Positions 22,509-31,600 of a DNA stretch of 33,682 bases are shown here, piece by piece (position 1 is the first letter of the stretch; every line of letters starts with the position of its first letter). Position numbers and translations under genes: made by a program. Source of the stretch: Patescibacteria group bacterium (GTDB taxonomy: Bacteria; Patescibacteriota; Gracilibacteria; JAHISY01); the NCBI GenBank assembly GCA_018817365.1, contig JAHISY010000035.1, forward strand, positions 1 through 33,682. Reading direction: 5' to 3'. Below the pieces are notes generated by a model. That model was not told where the DNA came from. It made no database searches and saw only the letters and a program-made list of their open reading frames with translations.

Positions 22509-24118
22509 ATCTTCAGCTGCAACTCGCAATTTCCATTCCACTCATTTTCCGAAAGCTGAAAAACGAGATCTGCGCTCCCGCGCTTCCCGAGCTCCTCCGC
22601 GAATTCGCCGAGACCGAAACCAATCGCGGTTATTTTTGTCTTCCCAATTTTCGCGCGAAGATGTTTTTCGCCATTTCCGACTGTCCGAATTTCCGCGAGC
22701 TCCACATTCTCGAGGTGAAACAATGGTTCCGGATTTCCCGCTCCGAAAGGCGCGAGGGTTTGCAGCTCCTCGAAAAATTCACATGAGAGACTTCGCTCCT
22801 CCACTTGCGAATCAATTTCCAGCCGCGGGATCAGCTCTACCGCTTTGATTTTTGCGCGCGCGTAGTCGCCCATTTTTTTTTCGAATGCCGCGCGATTTTT
22901 CGGTTCGAGCGTGAATCCCGCCGCGCCGCGGTGCCCCCCGAATTTCTGCAGCAAATCGGAATTGTCCCGCAGCGCTTCCGTGATGTTGAATTCCGGCAGC
23001 GGGCTGCGGCAGCTTCCCACGAATTTCCCGCCCGCCCCACTCATCACGATTGCCGGTCGGTGATATTTTTCCGCGAGGCGACCGGCAGCCAGCCCGATAA
23101 TTCCCGGATGAAAATTCTCGCCGCCGGCGATCAAAATTCTCTCCGCGCCGATTTCACCGAGTCGCTCCTCGACTTCCGCGAGCAATTTTTCAGTGAGTCG
23201 CTGCCGCCACGAATTCAGTTTTTCCAATCCGTCCGCAAATTTCTCGCCGTCTTTGTTTGCGAGAGCTTGAAACGCGATCAGCGGCGAGTCCAGTCTTCCC
23301 GCCGCGTTCAGTCGCGGCGCGATGCGGAAGCCGATATCTTCGCTCGAAATTTTTGAATTCAGACCCGCATTCGCGAGAATTTTCCGCAGACCCGGATTTC
23401 TGGTTCGCGGAATTTTTTTCAACCCCTCTGTCACAATCATCCGATTTTCTCCCGACAATTCGCAAACATCCGCGAGTGTGCCGATCGCGGCGAGCGCGAG
23501 AAGTTCATCAATTAGTTCGGAGTTCTTGGTTATTGGTTCTTGGTTCAATAAGGTGGTCGCCAATTTATAGGCGACTGCGGCTCCAGAAAGATTTTTTTCA
23601 GGATACTCGCAATCCTTCTGTCGCGGATTCACTATTGCGAAAGCGTTCGGAAGCTCATCTGGAGAAATATGGTGGTCGGTGATGATCACATCGATGCCGA
23701 ATGAATTCGCAAGCTCGATTTCCTGCGTCGCGGAGATTCCGTTGTCGACGGTGATGATCAATTTTACCCCTAATTTTTTCGCTTCCCTCACAAATTCCGC
23801 ATTCAAACCGTAGCCGTGCTTCGCGCGATCCGGCAGCCGCACGCTCACTTTGCTGCCTAGATTCGCGAGAGTTTTGAAAAGAATCACGCTTGCGCACACC
23901 CCGTCCGCGTCGTAATCGCCGACGATGAGAATCCGCTCTCCATTTTTCATCGCCGCTCGGATTCGCTCCGCAGCTTTTTCCAAATCTTTCAATTTTTCCG
24001 GCGGGTGAAATCCGCATTCCTCGATTCCGCGGATTTTTTTCAAATTTTCAATCAAATTCTCGCGCGAATTCTCAGATGGAAAAATCCACTTTTTTCCGAG
24101 AAGAGAAAGATTATTCAA
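22493..24118 (-). CDS. recJ: single-stranded-DNA-specific exonuclease RecJ
   Basis: 541 residues. DHH phosphoesterase motifs: RILIVGDYDADGVCASVIL (62-80), IITVDNGISA (121-130), DVIITDHHIS (143-152), AFAIVNPRQKDC, LSGAAVAYKLA and GTLADVCEL (213-221). The DHHA1 region has RIAPRLNAAGRL and FGGHRGAAGFTL; a C-terminal OB-like domain ends in QLKMVDLR. It is a 5'-3' exonuclease for recombination and mismatch repair, using Mn/Mg. Residues 192-202 (NQEPITKNSEL) are encoded by a simple-word repeat that also occurs before gyrB, inserted in a length-variable loop without breaking the frame. The start overlaps the end of the upstream DUF6998-like gene by 8 nt. Confidence 0.95.
   Translation of the reverse strand: MNNLSLLGKKWIFPSENSRENLIENLKKIRGIEECGFHPPEKLKDLEKAAERIRAAMKNGERILIVGDYDADGVCASVILFKTLANLGSKVSVRLPDRAKHGYGLNAEFVREAKKLGVKLIITVDNGISATQEIELANSFGIDVIITDHHISPDELPNAFAIVNPRQKDCEYPEKNLSGAAVAYKLATTLLNQEPITKNSELIDELLALAAIGTLADVCELSGENRMIVTEGLKKIPRTRNPGLRKILANAGLNSKISSEDIGFRIAPRLNAAGRLDSPLIAFQALANKDGEKFADGLEKLNSWRQRLTEKLLAEVEERLGEIGAERILIAGGENFHPGIIGLAAGRLAEKYHRPAIVMSGAGGKFVGSCRSPLPEFNITEALRDNSDLLQKFGGHRGAAGFTLEPKNRAAFEKKMGDYARAKIKAVELIPRLEIDSQVEERSLSCEFFEELQTLAPFGAGNPEPLFHLENVELAEIRTVGNGEKHLRAKIGKTKITAIGFGLGEFAEELGKRGSADLVFQLSENEWNGNCELQLKMVDLR
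23521..23547. repeat. TTGG/TTCTTGG simple-word repeat, copy 2, in frame inside recJ
   Basis: The plus strand reads GTTCTTGGTTATTGG then TTCTTGGTTCA, 23/26 identical to 3510-3535. It is translated on the minus strand as part of a RecJ loop. Confidence 0.55.
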
Positions 24119-24545
24119 TGTTCAGTTTTTGAATTTCTCTGATTTTATTAAAACTAATCGAATATTGACCATTTTTTGGCGGATTTTGTTTATTGCCGCA
24201 TTTTTCCCAAACAGCCTCACCGTTTCCGTAATAAATTTCCTCGAATAGTTTTGGATTTTTTAAATCAAGATGTAAAACAAGCAAATGGTCTGGACAACTC
24301 GAAAGGGCAATTCTGTTTGTTTGAGTTGTTTTTATTTGTATTAGTTGATTGTCTTTCTTGGCATCATGTTTTTCAGTGCCGCTTGGTAGCAACTCAAATT
24401 TGTATTCCTCTCTCGCCCAAACCTCACCAAGACTGCCTACCAAATGACCGTCTAATGTGAACTTGCGTTTGGGAAACATTTTTTCCAATTTTTGAACAAT
24501 ATCTCCGAGCTGATGGATTAGTTTCGATAATTGGTTAAATATCAT
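24111..24545 (-). CDS. DUF6998-like protein with PD-(D/E)xK-type core
   Basis: 144 residues. After a helical N-terminus, FTLDGHLVGSLGEVWAREEYKFELLP (about 29-54) is followed by HDAKKDNQLIQIKTTQT (60-76), then LLVLHLD and QYSISFNKIREIQ. The G-E...D-A...Q-I-K-T order resembles the E...D...QxK core of PD-(D/E)xK nucleases and matches my recollection of the DUF6998 family. Nuclease activity is an inference. The ATG at 24545 is the only good start. It overlaps recJ by 8 nt, so it is translated with an exonuclease, and a DNA-related role is plausible. Confidence 0.6.
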   Translation of the reverse strand: MIFNQLSKLIHQLGDIVQKLEKMFPKRKFTLDGHLVGSLGEVWAREEYKFELLPSGTEKHDAKKDNQLIQIKTTQTNRIALSSCPDHLLVLHLDLKNPKLFEEIYYGNGEAVWEKCGNKQNPPKNGQYSISFNKIREIQKLNIE

Positions 24546-24572
24546 GGTTGAGTTAAGTGGTTTGTCTAAAAT

Positions 24573-26030
24573 CTACCTCTCCGGCTTCATCAATGGAAAT
24601 AAAATTACATCTTTCAGATTCTCTGAATTCGTCAGCAGCGCGACAAGCCGATCGATGCCAATGCCCCAACCAGCCGCGGGGGGCATCCCGTGACTGAGCG
24701 CTTTTACGAAATCCTGATCGTTTTCCATCGCCTCCGCATCGCCACCCTCGCGCGCTTTCGTTTGTTCCGCGAATCTTTGCCGCTGATCATCCGCATCCGT
24801 CAATTCCGAAAATCCGTTGATCACCTCCCATCCCGCGATCACGAGCTGGAAACGGTCTACCCGCTTCGGATTCGAATCGCTCCGCCGTGAGAGCGGGGAG
24901 AGCTCGACGGGATGATTCGTCACAAAAGTTGGATCCACGATTTTCTCCCGCAAAACTTTTTTGTAAATCGTATCAATCAAATTTCCGCGACCGAGTTTTG
25001 CGAGATTCGGCGCGTCGATTTTCAGTTCCTGAATTTTCCCGCGGATCTCCGCGTCACTCGCTTTTTCCACATCAATTTTTACCGCCCTTTTCACCGCTTC
25101 GACGAGATCGATTCTCGCGAACGGAGTTTTTAGTGAGATCTTTTTTCCAGCAAATTCGACTTCTTTCTTCCCGAGCAGCTTCGCAATCTCCGCAAACATT
25201 TTCTCCGCGAGCCGCATCAAAAATTCAAAATTTTCGTACGCGGCGTAAAGTTCCAGCATCGTGAAATCTTGCAAGTGAGTGGGATCGATACCTTCGTTGC
25301 GAAAGCAGCGCGCGAATTCAAAAACTCGCTCAAAGCCGCCGACGAGGCAGCGTTTCAAATAAGTTTCCGGCGCGATTCGTAAAACGCAGTCGAGATCGAG
25401 TGCTGCGTGATGGGTTCGAAATGGTGTGGCGACTGCGCCACTCGGTTTAGTTTGCAGCACGGGAGTTTCCACTTCGATGAATCCCTCCGTCTCAAAAAAA
25501 TTTCGAATCGTTTTTACGAGATTTGACCGAAACAAAAATCTTTCGCGCGTCTCCCGATTTGTCGCGAGGTCGAGATGCCGCTCGCGGTATTTTTTTTCAA
25601 TGTTTTCGAGACCGTGAAATTTCTCTGGCAGAGGGGAGAGCGTTTTTGTGAGAAGCGTCAATTTCTCGACTAGCAGGCTCGGCTCGCCGTGTTTCGTTGT
25701 GAAAGTTTCCCCCGTAGCCCCGACGAAATCGCCGAGGTCAAGACGTTTCAGCCACAATTTGAAATCTTCGGTTTTCTCGTCTTGCAGCACGATTTGATAT
25801 TCGCCCGCGAGTGAAGAGAGTTTCAAAAAAGCGAGACGACCCATCTCTCGCAGAAAAATAATTCGTCCCGCGACTGCTACTTTTTTCACGCCATTTTTCA
25901 AATCGCGCGCTTCCGCGAGGCTGTGCGTGCGTTTGAAAGAATCCGCGTACGGCTGTACTCCTGCCTCGCGCAACTTTTTCACACGCTCGCGCCGAGCAAT
26001 CTCTTCAGCGGTATTTTTTTGAGAATTCAT
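24573..26030 (-). CDS. lysS: lysyl-tRNA synthetase, class II
   Basis: 485 residues. An OB-fold anticodon-binding domain (about 50-130; VAVAGRIIFLREMGRLAFLKL) is followed by the class II catalytic core. Motif 1 is near EGFIEVETPVLQ (182-193). Motif 2 is FEFARCFRNEGIDPTHLQDFTMLELYAAY (about 237-265). Motif 3 is GWGIGIDRLVALL (454-466). The substrate loop reads KPSGAVATPFRTHH, a little different from the common A-S-G-A-x-A-R-P-F. It charges tRNA-Lys with lysine in the cytoplasm. A CGCTAAAATC box (26060-26051) lies 21 nt upstream of the ATG. The gene is divergent from the tRNA-Arg gene and precedes the DUF6998-like/recJ pair. Confidence 0.95.
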   Translation of the reverse strand: MNSQKNTAEEIARRERVKKLREAGVQPYADSFKRTHSLAEARDLKNGVKKVAVAGRIIFLREMGRLAFLKLSSLAGEYQIVLQDEKTEDFKLWLKRLDLGDFVGATGETFTTKHGEPSLLVEKLTLLTKTLSPLPEKFHGLENIEKKYRERHLDLATNRETRERFLFRSNLVKTIRNFFETEGFIEVETPVLQTKPSGAVATPFRTHHAALDLDCVLRIAPETYLKRCLVGGFERVFEFARCFRNEGIDPTHLQDFTMLELYAAYENFEFLMRLAEKMFAEIAKLLGKKEVEFAGKKISLKTPFARIDLVEAVKRAVKIDVEKASDAEIRGKIQELKIDAPNLAKLGRGNLIDTIYKKVLREKIVDPTFVTNHPVELSPLSRRSDSNPKRVDRFQLVIAGWEVINGFSELTDADDQRQRFAEQTKAREGGDAEAMENDQDFVKALSHGMPPAAGWGIGIDRLVALLTNSENLKDVILFPLMKPER

Positions 26031-26051
26031 TGAAAAGCTTTTACTTCCGTG

Positions 26052-26057
26052 ATTTTA
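26052..26057 (-). promoter_or_regulatory. minus-10 box of lysS
   Basis: GCTAAAATC read toward lysS, same core as the gap and vapBC boxes. Minus-35 is poor. The implied leader is about 14 nt with no Shine-Dalgarno sequence. Confidence 0.35.
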
Positions 26058-26115
26058 GCGGAAGGTTGGCGGGGGAGGAAGTTTAATTTAAAATTCGGCG
26101 GCTTTCTCGTGTCAC

Positions 26116-26192
26116 GCGCCCGTAGCTCAGTTGGATAGAGCGTCAGCTTGCGGAGCTGGAAGTCGCAGGTTCGAATCCTGCCGGGCGCACCA
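26116..26192 (+). tRNA. tRNA-Arg, anticodon GCG
   Basis: A full cloverleaf is readable: acceptor GCGCCCG/CGGGCGC (7 bp), D arm GCTC...GAGC, anticodon stem TCAGC/GCTGG with loop TTGCGGA giving anticodon GCG, a 5-nt variable loop AAGTC, T arm GCAGG/CCTGC with loop TTCGAAT, discriminator A and an encoded CCA. GCG decodes CGC (and CGU by wobble) as arginine. Most bacteria use ACG modified to ICG instead. Confidence 0.95.
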
Positions 26193-26690
26193 AGTTTGGA
26201 AGTTGGAAATTGGATATTAGAAAGTGGAAAGTGGAAATTTGCTCTGCGAGGCAAAGCCGAAATTTGAATCTTGCTCGCTCTTGTCTTGAATCTTGATTTC
26301 CAAGATTAAAAGATGAACTTGATTGCCTGAATGAAAGCACTTGCTGAAATAATAAAATTAACGTGAAAAAAAGAATCATGAAAATCTCAAAATCAAGTAA
26401 ATCATGATTCAGACAAAAGAGGCGAAGTGGAGAGTTGAGGGTGGAAACTTGCTAATCACCATCATCTCCAATCTTTACCACCGTCTTTATTTTCAGCACA
26501 ACCTAATCATAGTAAATCAGTGTGATCCGATGAATCACGGTTCAAGACAATATCAACCCCTGGGGTCGGTGGACAGAATTTTGAAATGTTGCGCGATGAA
26601 TTCAACCCCTGGGGTTAGAAATTTAAAAATGGACGTGGGGCAGAGACGGAGATTTGGTCGGCAAAATGGAAAGAGAATCAAACACTGGTT
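26193..26690. other. gene-poor repeat-rich spacer (about 500 bp) before the efflux operon
   Basis: No convincing gene. It opens with simple words (TGGAAGTTGGAAATTGGATA type, then CTTGAATCTTG twice). GTGAT and ATCAC (26522-26536) form a small hairpin. Two copies of an odd palindrome follow (separate entry). A 100-codon frame at 26404 has atypical composition and spans these repeats. Confidence 0.5.
26553..26616. repeat. twin palindromes TCAACCCCTGGGGT
   Basis: TCAACCCCTGGGGT at 26553-26566 and TCAACCCCTGGGGTT at 26602-26616, 49 bp apart, 75-125 bp before the minus-35 of the efflux promoter. Either dispersed repeats or regulator sites. Confidence 0.45.
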
Positions 26691-26691
26691 T

Positions 26692-26720
26692 TTGACATTT
26701 CACTAAAAATAAGTTAAAAT
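26692..26720 (+). promoter_or_regulatory. consensus sigma70 promoter of the efflux operon
   Basis: TTGACA (26692-26697), 17-nt spacer, TAAAAT (26715-26720). The ATG at 26728 follows 7 nt after the minus-10, so the transcript should begin at or next to the start codon (leaderless). Confidence 0.75.
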
Positions 26721-26727
26721 AACTAAA

Positions 26728-28506
26728 ATGAGGTTTGCATCGATAGCTCGAAAATACCGCAAAATATTTTCAGCCGGATTGCTCGCTGCTACAATTCTCG
26801 CGGCAATCGGCTGCGTGGCTGCTGACCGCGAGGCTGAAGAAGGTTCCGCGGAGCAGGTTTATCTTCCGGAAGTTCGCACCGAAATCGTGCGATCCGGGAT
26901 TTCGCAAGAAATTGCCACAACCGGAGAAGTTCGCGCTGCAAAATCCGCCACGCTCACTGCCGAGATTCGCTCGGAAGTAAAAAAAGTTCTCGTGAAGGTC
27001 GGCGATGAAGTCTACGCTGGGCAGATTCTCGCGCAGCTGTCTTCCGACAGTGTGGCGAGCACTCGTTCGACTGCGGGCGCCGCTTTTGTGAATGCGCAAA
27101 GTTCTCTCGCCCAAACCGAGCTTTCCAGCGATCAAAGCATCGAATCCGCGCGAGTCGCTCTTCAAACTGCGGAAATTAATCTCGAAACCACGCTGAAACA
27201 AAATGAAGCATTGCTTCGGCAGGCGGAGGAAGTTTTAAACGCCGCGAAACTTTCTAGCGGACTGTCGGTTTCCGCTGCGGAAACCACGCTCGACAACGCG
27301 GTTCGTTCTGCGTATCCCGCAGCGAAAGACACAGTGGCGGAGTGCGATGAGATCGTCGGGGTTTCGTCGGCGTACGAAAGTTCAAATGACAGCTTCGAAC
27401 ATCTCATCGGCGCGCTGCAATCCAGCTCCAAACCGCTCGCGGAGGCGGCGATTCAAAACGCTTTGAATTTTCTGAATTATTCCGCCGACGATTACTCATC
27501 TGCGCTCGCGCTGCTCGAAGCCGCGGAGGGTGCTGCTGCGGCGACTTTGGATGTGCTCAACAATTCCATTACCGGTGCGGACTTCACGCAGACGACTTTG
27601 AATTCCGACATCGCCGCGATTACCGCCGAACTTTCATCCATCCGCTCCGCCATTTCTACCCTCGAATCCGCGCAATCCGCCCTCGAATCCGCGCAGCAAT
27701 CCACGGACGGCAATTCGCAAGCCGTGCTTTCCGCGCAAGCCGTTTACGCCGCCACGATCGCGCAGCTCGCTGCGAACGAAGAAGCGGCTCGCCGGTCAGT
27801 GGCAGCTACGCAAGCCGCTCTCGAATCCGCGTCGAAGTCTGCGGAATTGACCCGCACCTCCGCGAAGGCCTCGCTCAACGCGGTGGCGGGCAATTTGAGT
27901 CAAGCTCAGATTTCCCAATCGAAGCTCACCATCCGCGCTCCGTTTGCCGGCAAAATTACTTCAATCGAAGTCGAGCCGGGCGACGAGGCGGCAGCCGGCA
28001 GTAATCTCATTCGAATCGAAGATGCCTCGCTGCTCAAAATCGTCGCGTATCTTTCCGCTTCTGCGGTTCGGAAAATTCAGCCGGGCGACGAAGTCCGCAT
28101 CGCTACGAAAAGTTCCGATCGGATTTCCGCCATTTCCCCGTCTGCCGATCCAGCGACCAAAAAATTCACCGTCGAGATTCTCCATCAAAATCCGTATCTC
28201 CAACCGGGAGAATTCGTGAAACTCCGCTTCCAAATCGGCGAGCAGGATTCAGCTGACACGCGGATTTTTCTGCCGATTAATTCAATCAATATTCTTAGCT
28301 ACGGTAGCTTCGTGTGGAAGTTAACCCCCCAGTTAACTGAGGGGATAAACTCGAAAGCGGTGAAGCAAGCAGTCCAGCTTGGTGAGATTGAAGGTGAATT
28401 TGTCGAAATCACGGACGGGCTGGCGGTGGGTGAGGAGGTGATTATCGACGGCGGCAGGATTCTTGATGCGAGCGCGGAAGAGGTGGAGGTGGAAATTAAT
28501 AAATAA
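26728..28506 (+). CDS. RND-type membrane fusion (periplasmic adaptor-like) protein
   Basis: 592 residues. A basic N-terminus and a hydrophobic segment (about 14-31) end in LAAIGCVA, a marginal lipobox, so it may be a lipoprotein processed by the LspA encoded here. The biotinyl-lipoyl half-motifs flank a very long hairpin: EIRSEVKKVLVKVGDEVYAGQILAQL (about 79-104) and LTIRAPFAGKITSIEVEPGDEAAAGSNLI (about 400-428). Between them is some 290 residues of Ala/Ser/Gln-rich alpha-helical coiled coil, longer than in most adaptors. A beta-barrel domain and a proximal domain (VKQAVQLGEIEGEFVEITDGLAVGEEVI) follow. Residues 532-541 are encoded by an in-frame palindromic repeat. It is the first gene of an operon with the permease 192 bp downstream, and its message is probably leaderless. 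Confidence 0.85.
   Translation: MRFASIARKYRKIFSAGLLAATILAAIGCVAADREAEEGSAEQVYLPEVRTEIVRSGISQEIATTGEVRAAKSATLTAEIRSEVKKVLVKVGDEVYAGQILAQLSSDSVASTRSTAGAAFVNAQSSLAQTELSSDQSIESARVALQTAEINLETTLKQNEALLRQAEEVLNAAKLSSGLSVSAAETTLDNAVRSAYPAAKDTVAECDEIVGVSSAYESSNDSFEHLIGALQSSSKPLAEAAIQNALNFLNYSADDYSSALALLEAAEGAAAATLDVLNNSITGADFTQTTLNSDIAAITAELSSIRSAISTLESAQSALESAQQSTDGNSQAVLSAQAVYAATIAQLAANEEAARRSVAATQAALESASKSAELTRTSAKASLNAVAGNLSQAQISQSKLTIRAPFAGKITSIEVEPGDEAAAGSNLIRIEDASLLKIVAYLSASAVRKIQPGDEVRIATKSSDRISAISPSADPATKKFTVEILHQNPYLQPGEFVKLRFQIGEQDSADTRIFLPINSINILSYGSFVWKLTPQLTEGINSKAVKQAVQLGEIEGEFVEITDGLAVGEEVIIDGGRILDASAEEVEVEINK
28321..28350. repeat. palindromic repeat in frame inside the adaptor gene
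   Basis: CCCCCCAGTTAACTGAGGGG (28325-28344) is a 20-bp near-perfect palindrome (one mismatched pair) bordered by TTAA and ATAAAC. It encodes LTPQLTEGIN in a loop between beta strands of the C-terminal domain. Confidence 0.55.
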
Positions 28507-28698
28507 TAAGTAAGAAGTAAGAAGTAAAAAAATTTTCAATTTTCAATTTCTAATTTTCAAACAATTTTCAATATTTTAATTTCTCAATTTTCCAAACAGC
28601 TTCCGAATAAGTTTTGTTTAAAAAATTAAAAACATTGGAACATTAGAAATTGTTTAGAAATTTAAAATTAGAAATTTTTATTAACCACCAACTATCTG
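28507..28698. repeat. simple-word inverted repeat region between the efflux genes
   Basis: Starts with AAGTAAGAAGTAAGAAGTAA, then repeated CAATTTTCAATTTC words. The second half carries reverse-complement words (ATTAGAAATTG, AAAATTAGAAATTT). The whole can fold as a weak AT-rich stem. No gene is seen. Similar words occur at 31917-31990 and 32771-32799. Confidence 0.5.
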
Positions 28699-31600
28699 AT
28701 GCACGCAACGGATGGAAAAGGCATCTCGAGTGTGAAGGATTCGTTTTGGGGGTTCTTTGTGAAAAATTGGAGAGTTGCTCTCCTCGTCCTCGCGCTTTTT
28801 GTGATTGGAGGGACGGCTTCGCTTTTTTCCCTCCCACTCGAATCTGATCCGGAAGTGAAAATTCCAATTGCAATCGTTTCGACGGGGTATCCTGGCGCGT
28901 CTCCCGCGGACATCGAAAAATTGATTACCGATCGAATCGAAGAGAAGCTCAAAAATCTTGACGATTTAGACAAGCTCACCTCTACTTCAAGCGAGGGGAT
29001 TTCTTCTATCACCGTCGAGTTCGATGCGCGCGCGGACTTGACCGAATCGATTCGCAATCTTCGCGATGAAGTTGATTCCGCGAAGTCCAATCTGCCAGAT
29101 GATGCGACCGATCCGATTGTCACTGAAATTTCCGTCTCGGACCAGCCAATCATCGCGGCTTCTCTGCTTTCGAATTTGCCGTCTTCCGAAATGAAAAAAT
29201 ACGGGGAGGATTTGCAAGACATTCTTGAGGGAATTCCGGGGGTGTCCGAAGCGAATCTTTTTGGTTTGGAAAATGAGGAGATGCAAGTTCTCGTGAATAT
29301 TCAAAAGTTAGAGGGCTACGGGCTTTCGCTTTCCGAGGTGGTGAGCGCGATTTCTCGCAATCATCTCGATTTCCCGATCGGCGCGCTGCTCACCGACGGG
29401 TTTTATTACACTGCCTCGCTGAAAGCGCAATTCAACTCTACAGAGGAGCTGCTCGAGTTGCCGGTCGCTTCTCGCGGTGGGCAGAATATTTATCTTCGTG
29501 ACATCGCGGAGGTGCGAGAAGTTTTCGCGGAAAAGGTCAGTTCGGCAAAAGTTTTTCGAATGGACGAGGGAGATTACCGCGATTCCGTTACGATTCAGAT
29601 CAAAAAGAAAACAGGTGCCAATATCGTGGAAGTGGCGGATACGGTGAAGGCGGAAGTTGCAAAATTCAAAGCGGAGCGGTTGCCGCCCGCGGTGGAAGTT
29701 TTGATTACGAATGATTGGAGCAAATTCGTGAGGCAAGACATTCGCATTCTCGGTCGGTCAGCGCTGCAAACAGTCGCGATTATTTTCGTCGTGCTCTTTC
29801 TCGCGCTCGGGAGGAAAGAAGCGATGATGGTGGGATTTTCAATTCCGCTAATTTTTCTGTTTGCGTTCATTGGTTTGAATCTTGCGGGAGAAACTTTGAA
29901 CGGCATCGTTTTGTTTTCCCTCATCCTTTCGCTCGGTTTGATTGTCGACACCTCAATCGTGATTATGGAGGGGATTTATGAGGGGGTAAAAGAAAAAGGA
30001 TTAAACGGTCGCGATGCCGTACTGCTTGCAATCCACACTTTCAAAGCGCCGTTGATCGCAGGCACGCTCACCACGATTTCAGTTTTCATCCCGATGATGC
30101 TGATGAGCGGAATCATGGGGGAATTTATCAAACACATTCCAATCACGGTAATCATCACATTGACGGCTTCGCTTTTCGTCGCGATTTTCATTCTTTCCGC
30201 GATTGCGGCGCGGGTGTTTCGCGATTACCAAAAGACTGAAAAGCGAGACAAGAAGCCGCTGTTCGAAAAATTCATCACCCCTCTGCGCGCGTGGTACGTT
30301 GCCAAAATTCGCGAGATTCTTCATTCCAAAAAAAAGCGGAGAGGAATCGTGGTCGGAATATTGCTCGCGTTTTTCGTCGCGCTCACTTTTCCTTTCATCG
30401 GAATTCTAAAAGTGCAGATGTTTCCTGCGGTCGATCTCGATTTTTTTATGCTTAATGTCGAGTTGCCGGTGGGGGCGACTCTCGAAGAAACTGAGCGCGT
30501 TACTGAAAAAGTCGAAAAATTGATTCCCGATTTGCCGGAGGTGGAAAATTTTGTTTCAATCATCGGAGGAGTCGGCACGAGTTTTGTGCTTCATTCGAGC
30601 GGTTTCGCTGCTACCAACAGAGCTCAAATTACCGTGAATCTCACCGAAATTGATTCCCGCAAGATTAAAAGCTACGAAATCGCCGGGATTCTCCGCGAAA
30701 AAGCGAGACCGATTACCGAAGCGAAGATTGAAGTCGAAGAGTTGTCTGCCGGACCGCCGAGCGGGGCGCCGGTCGAAATTCGGGTAAAAGGGGAGGATGT
30801 GAATCAACTCGAGCAGGTTGCGGAAATTCTTGTTCGCGAGCTGGAAAAAATCTCGGGTACGCGGGATGTGAGTTCGGATGTCGAGCACGGTACCGGAGAG
30901 TTTCACTTCAAATTAAAAAGAGATCGGCTGAATTTCTACGGCATCACGGCGGCGACGGTTGCCTCTGATCTCCGCACCGCGGTTTTTGGCAATAATTCCG
31001 TCAAAATTTTACGAAACGGGAAGGAAACGCCAATCGTCGTTTCGCTCGATTTTCGAAATGAAGAATGCCGGGAAGATAAATTCACGCAAGTTCTCGAAAA
31101 ACGTGATCGGCTTACGATCTGTCGAAATAACCCGAGTGACATCTCTCAAATTCGCAATCTTCTCGTTTCCACGCCAAAAGGGATGATCCCTGTTTCCGAG
31201 CTTGCCGAGATTGAGCTCCATCCCGCTATTACGATCATTCGCCACCGCGACACCGATACGGTAGTGAACGTTCACGCGTACGTCGAAGAGGGGGTTTTGC
31301 CTGCCGAGGTGATTCAGCAATTTCAAGAAAATTCCGCGAACTACGAATCTCAAATTCCCGATGGAGTTTCTCTCGAATTAGGTGGGGAGACCGAAGACAT
31401 CGCCGAATCATTCACTAGCCTCTTTCGCGTGATGGGAATCGGAATTTTTCTCATTGCGCTGATTCTTGTGCTGCAATTCAATTCTTTCCGCCAGCCTTTC
31501 ATCATTCTGTTCACGCTCCCACTGGCTTTGATCGGAGTGTTTTCGGGTTTGGCTCTCATTGGGAGGAATCTTTCGTTTCCCGGTTTTATCGGAATTGTCG

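Noticed and set aside
26404..26706. 100-codon plus-strand frame before the efflux operon
   Set aside because: It spans the twin palindromes and simple-word DNA, has no recognisable domain and overlaps the promoter minus-35 region.
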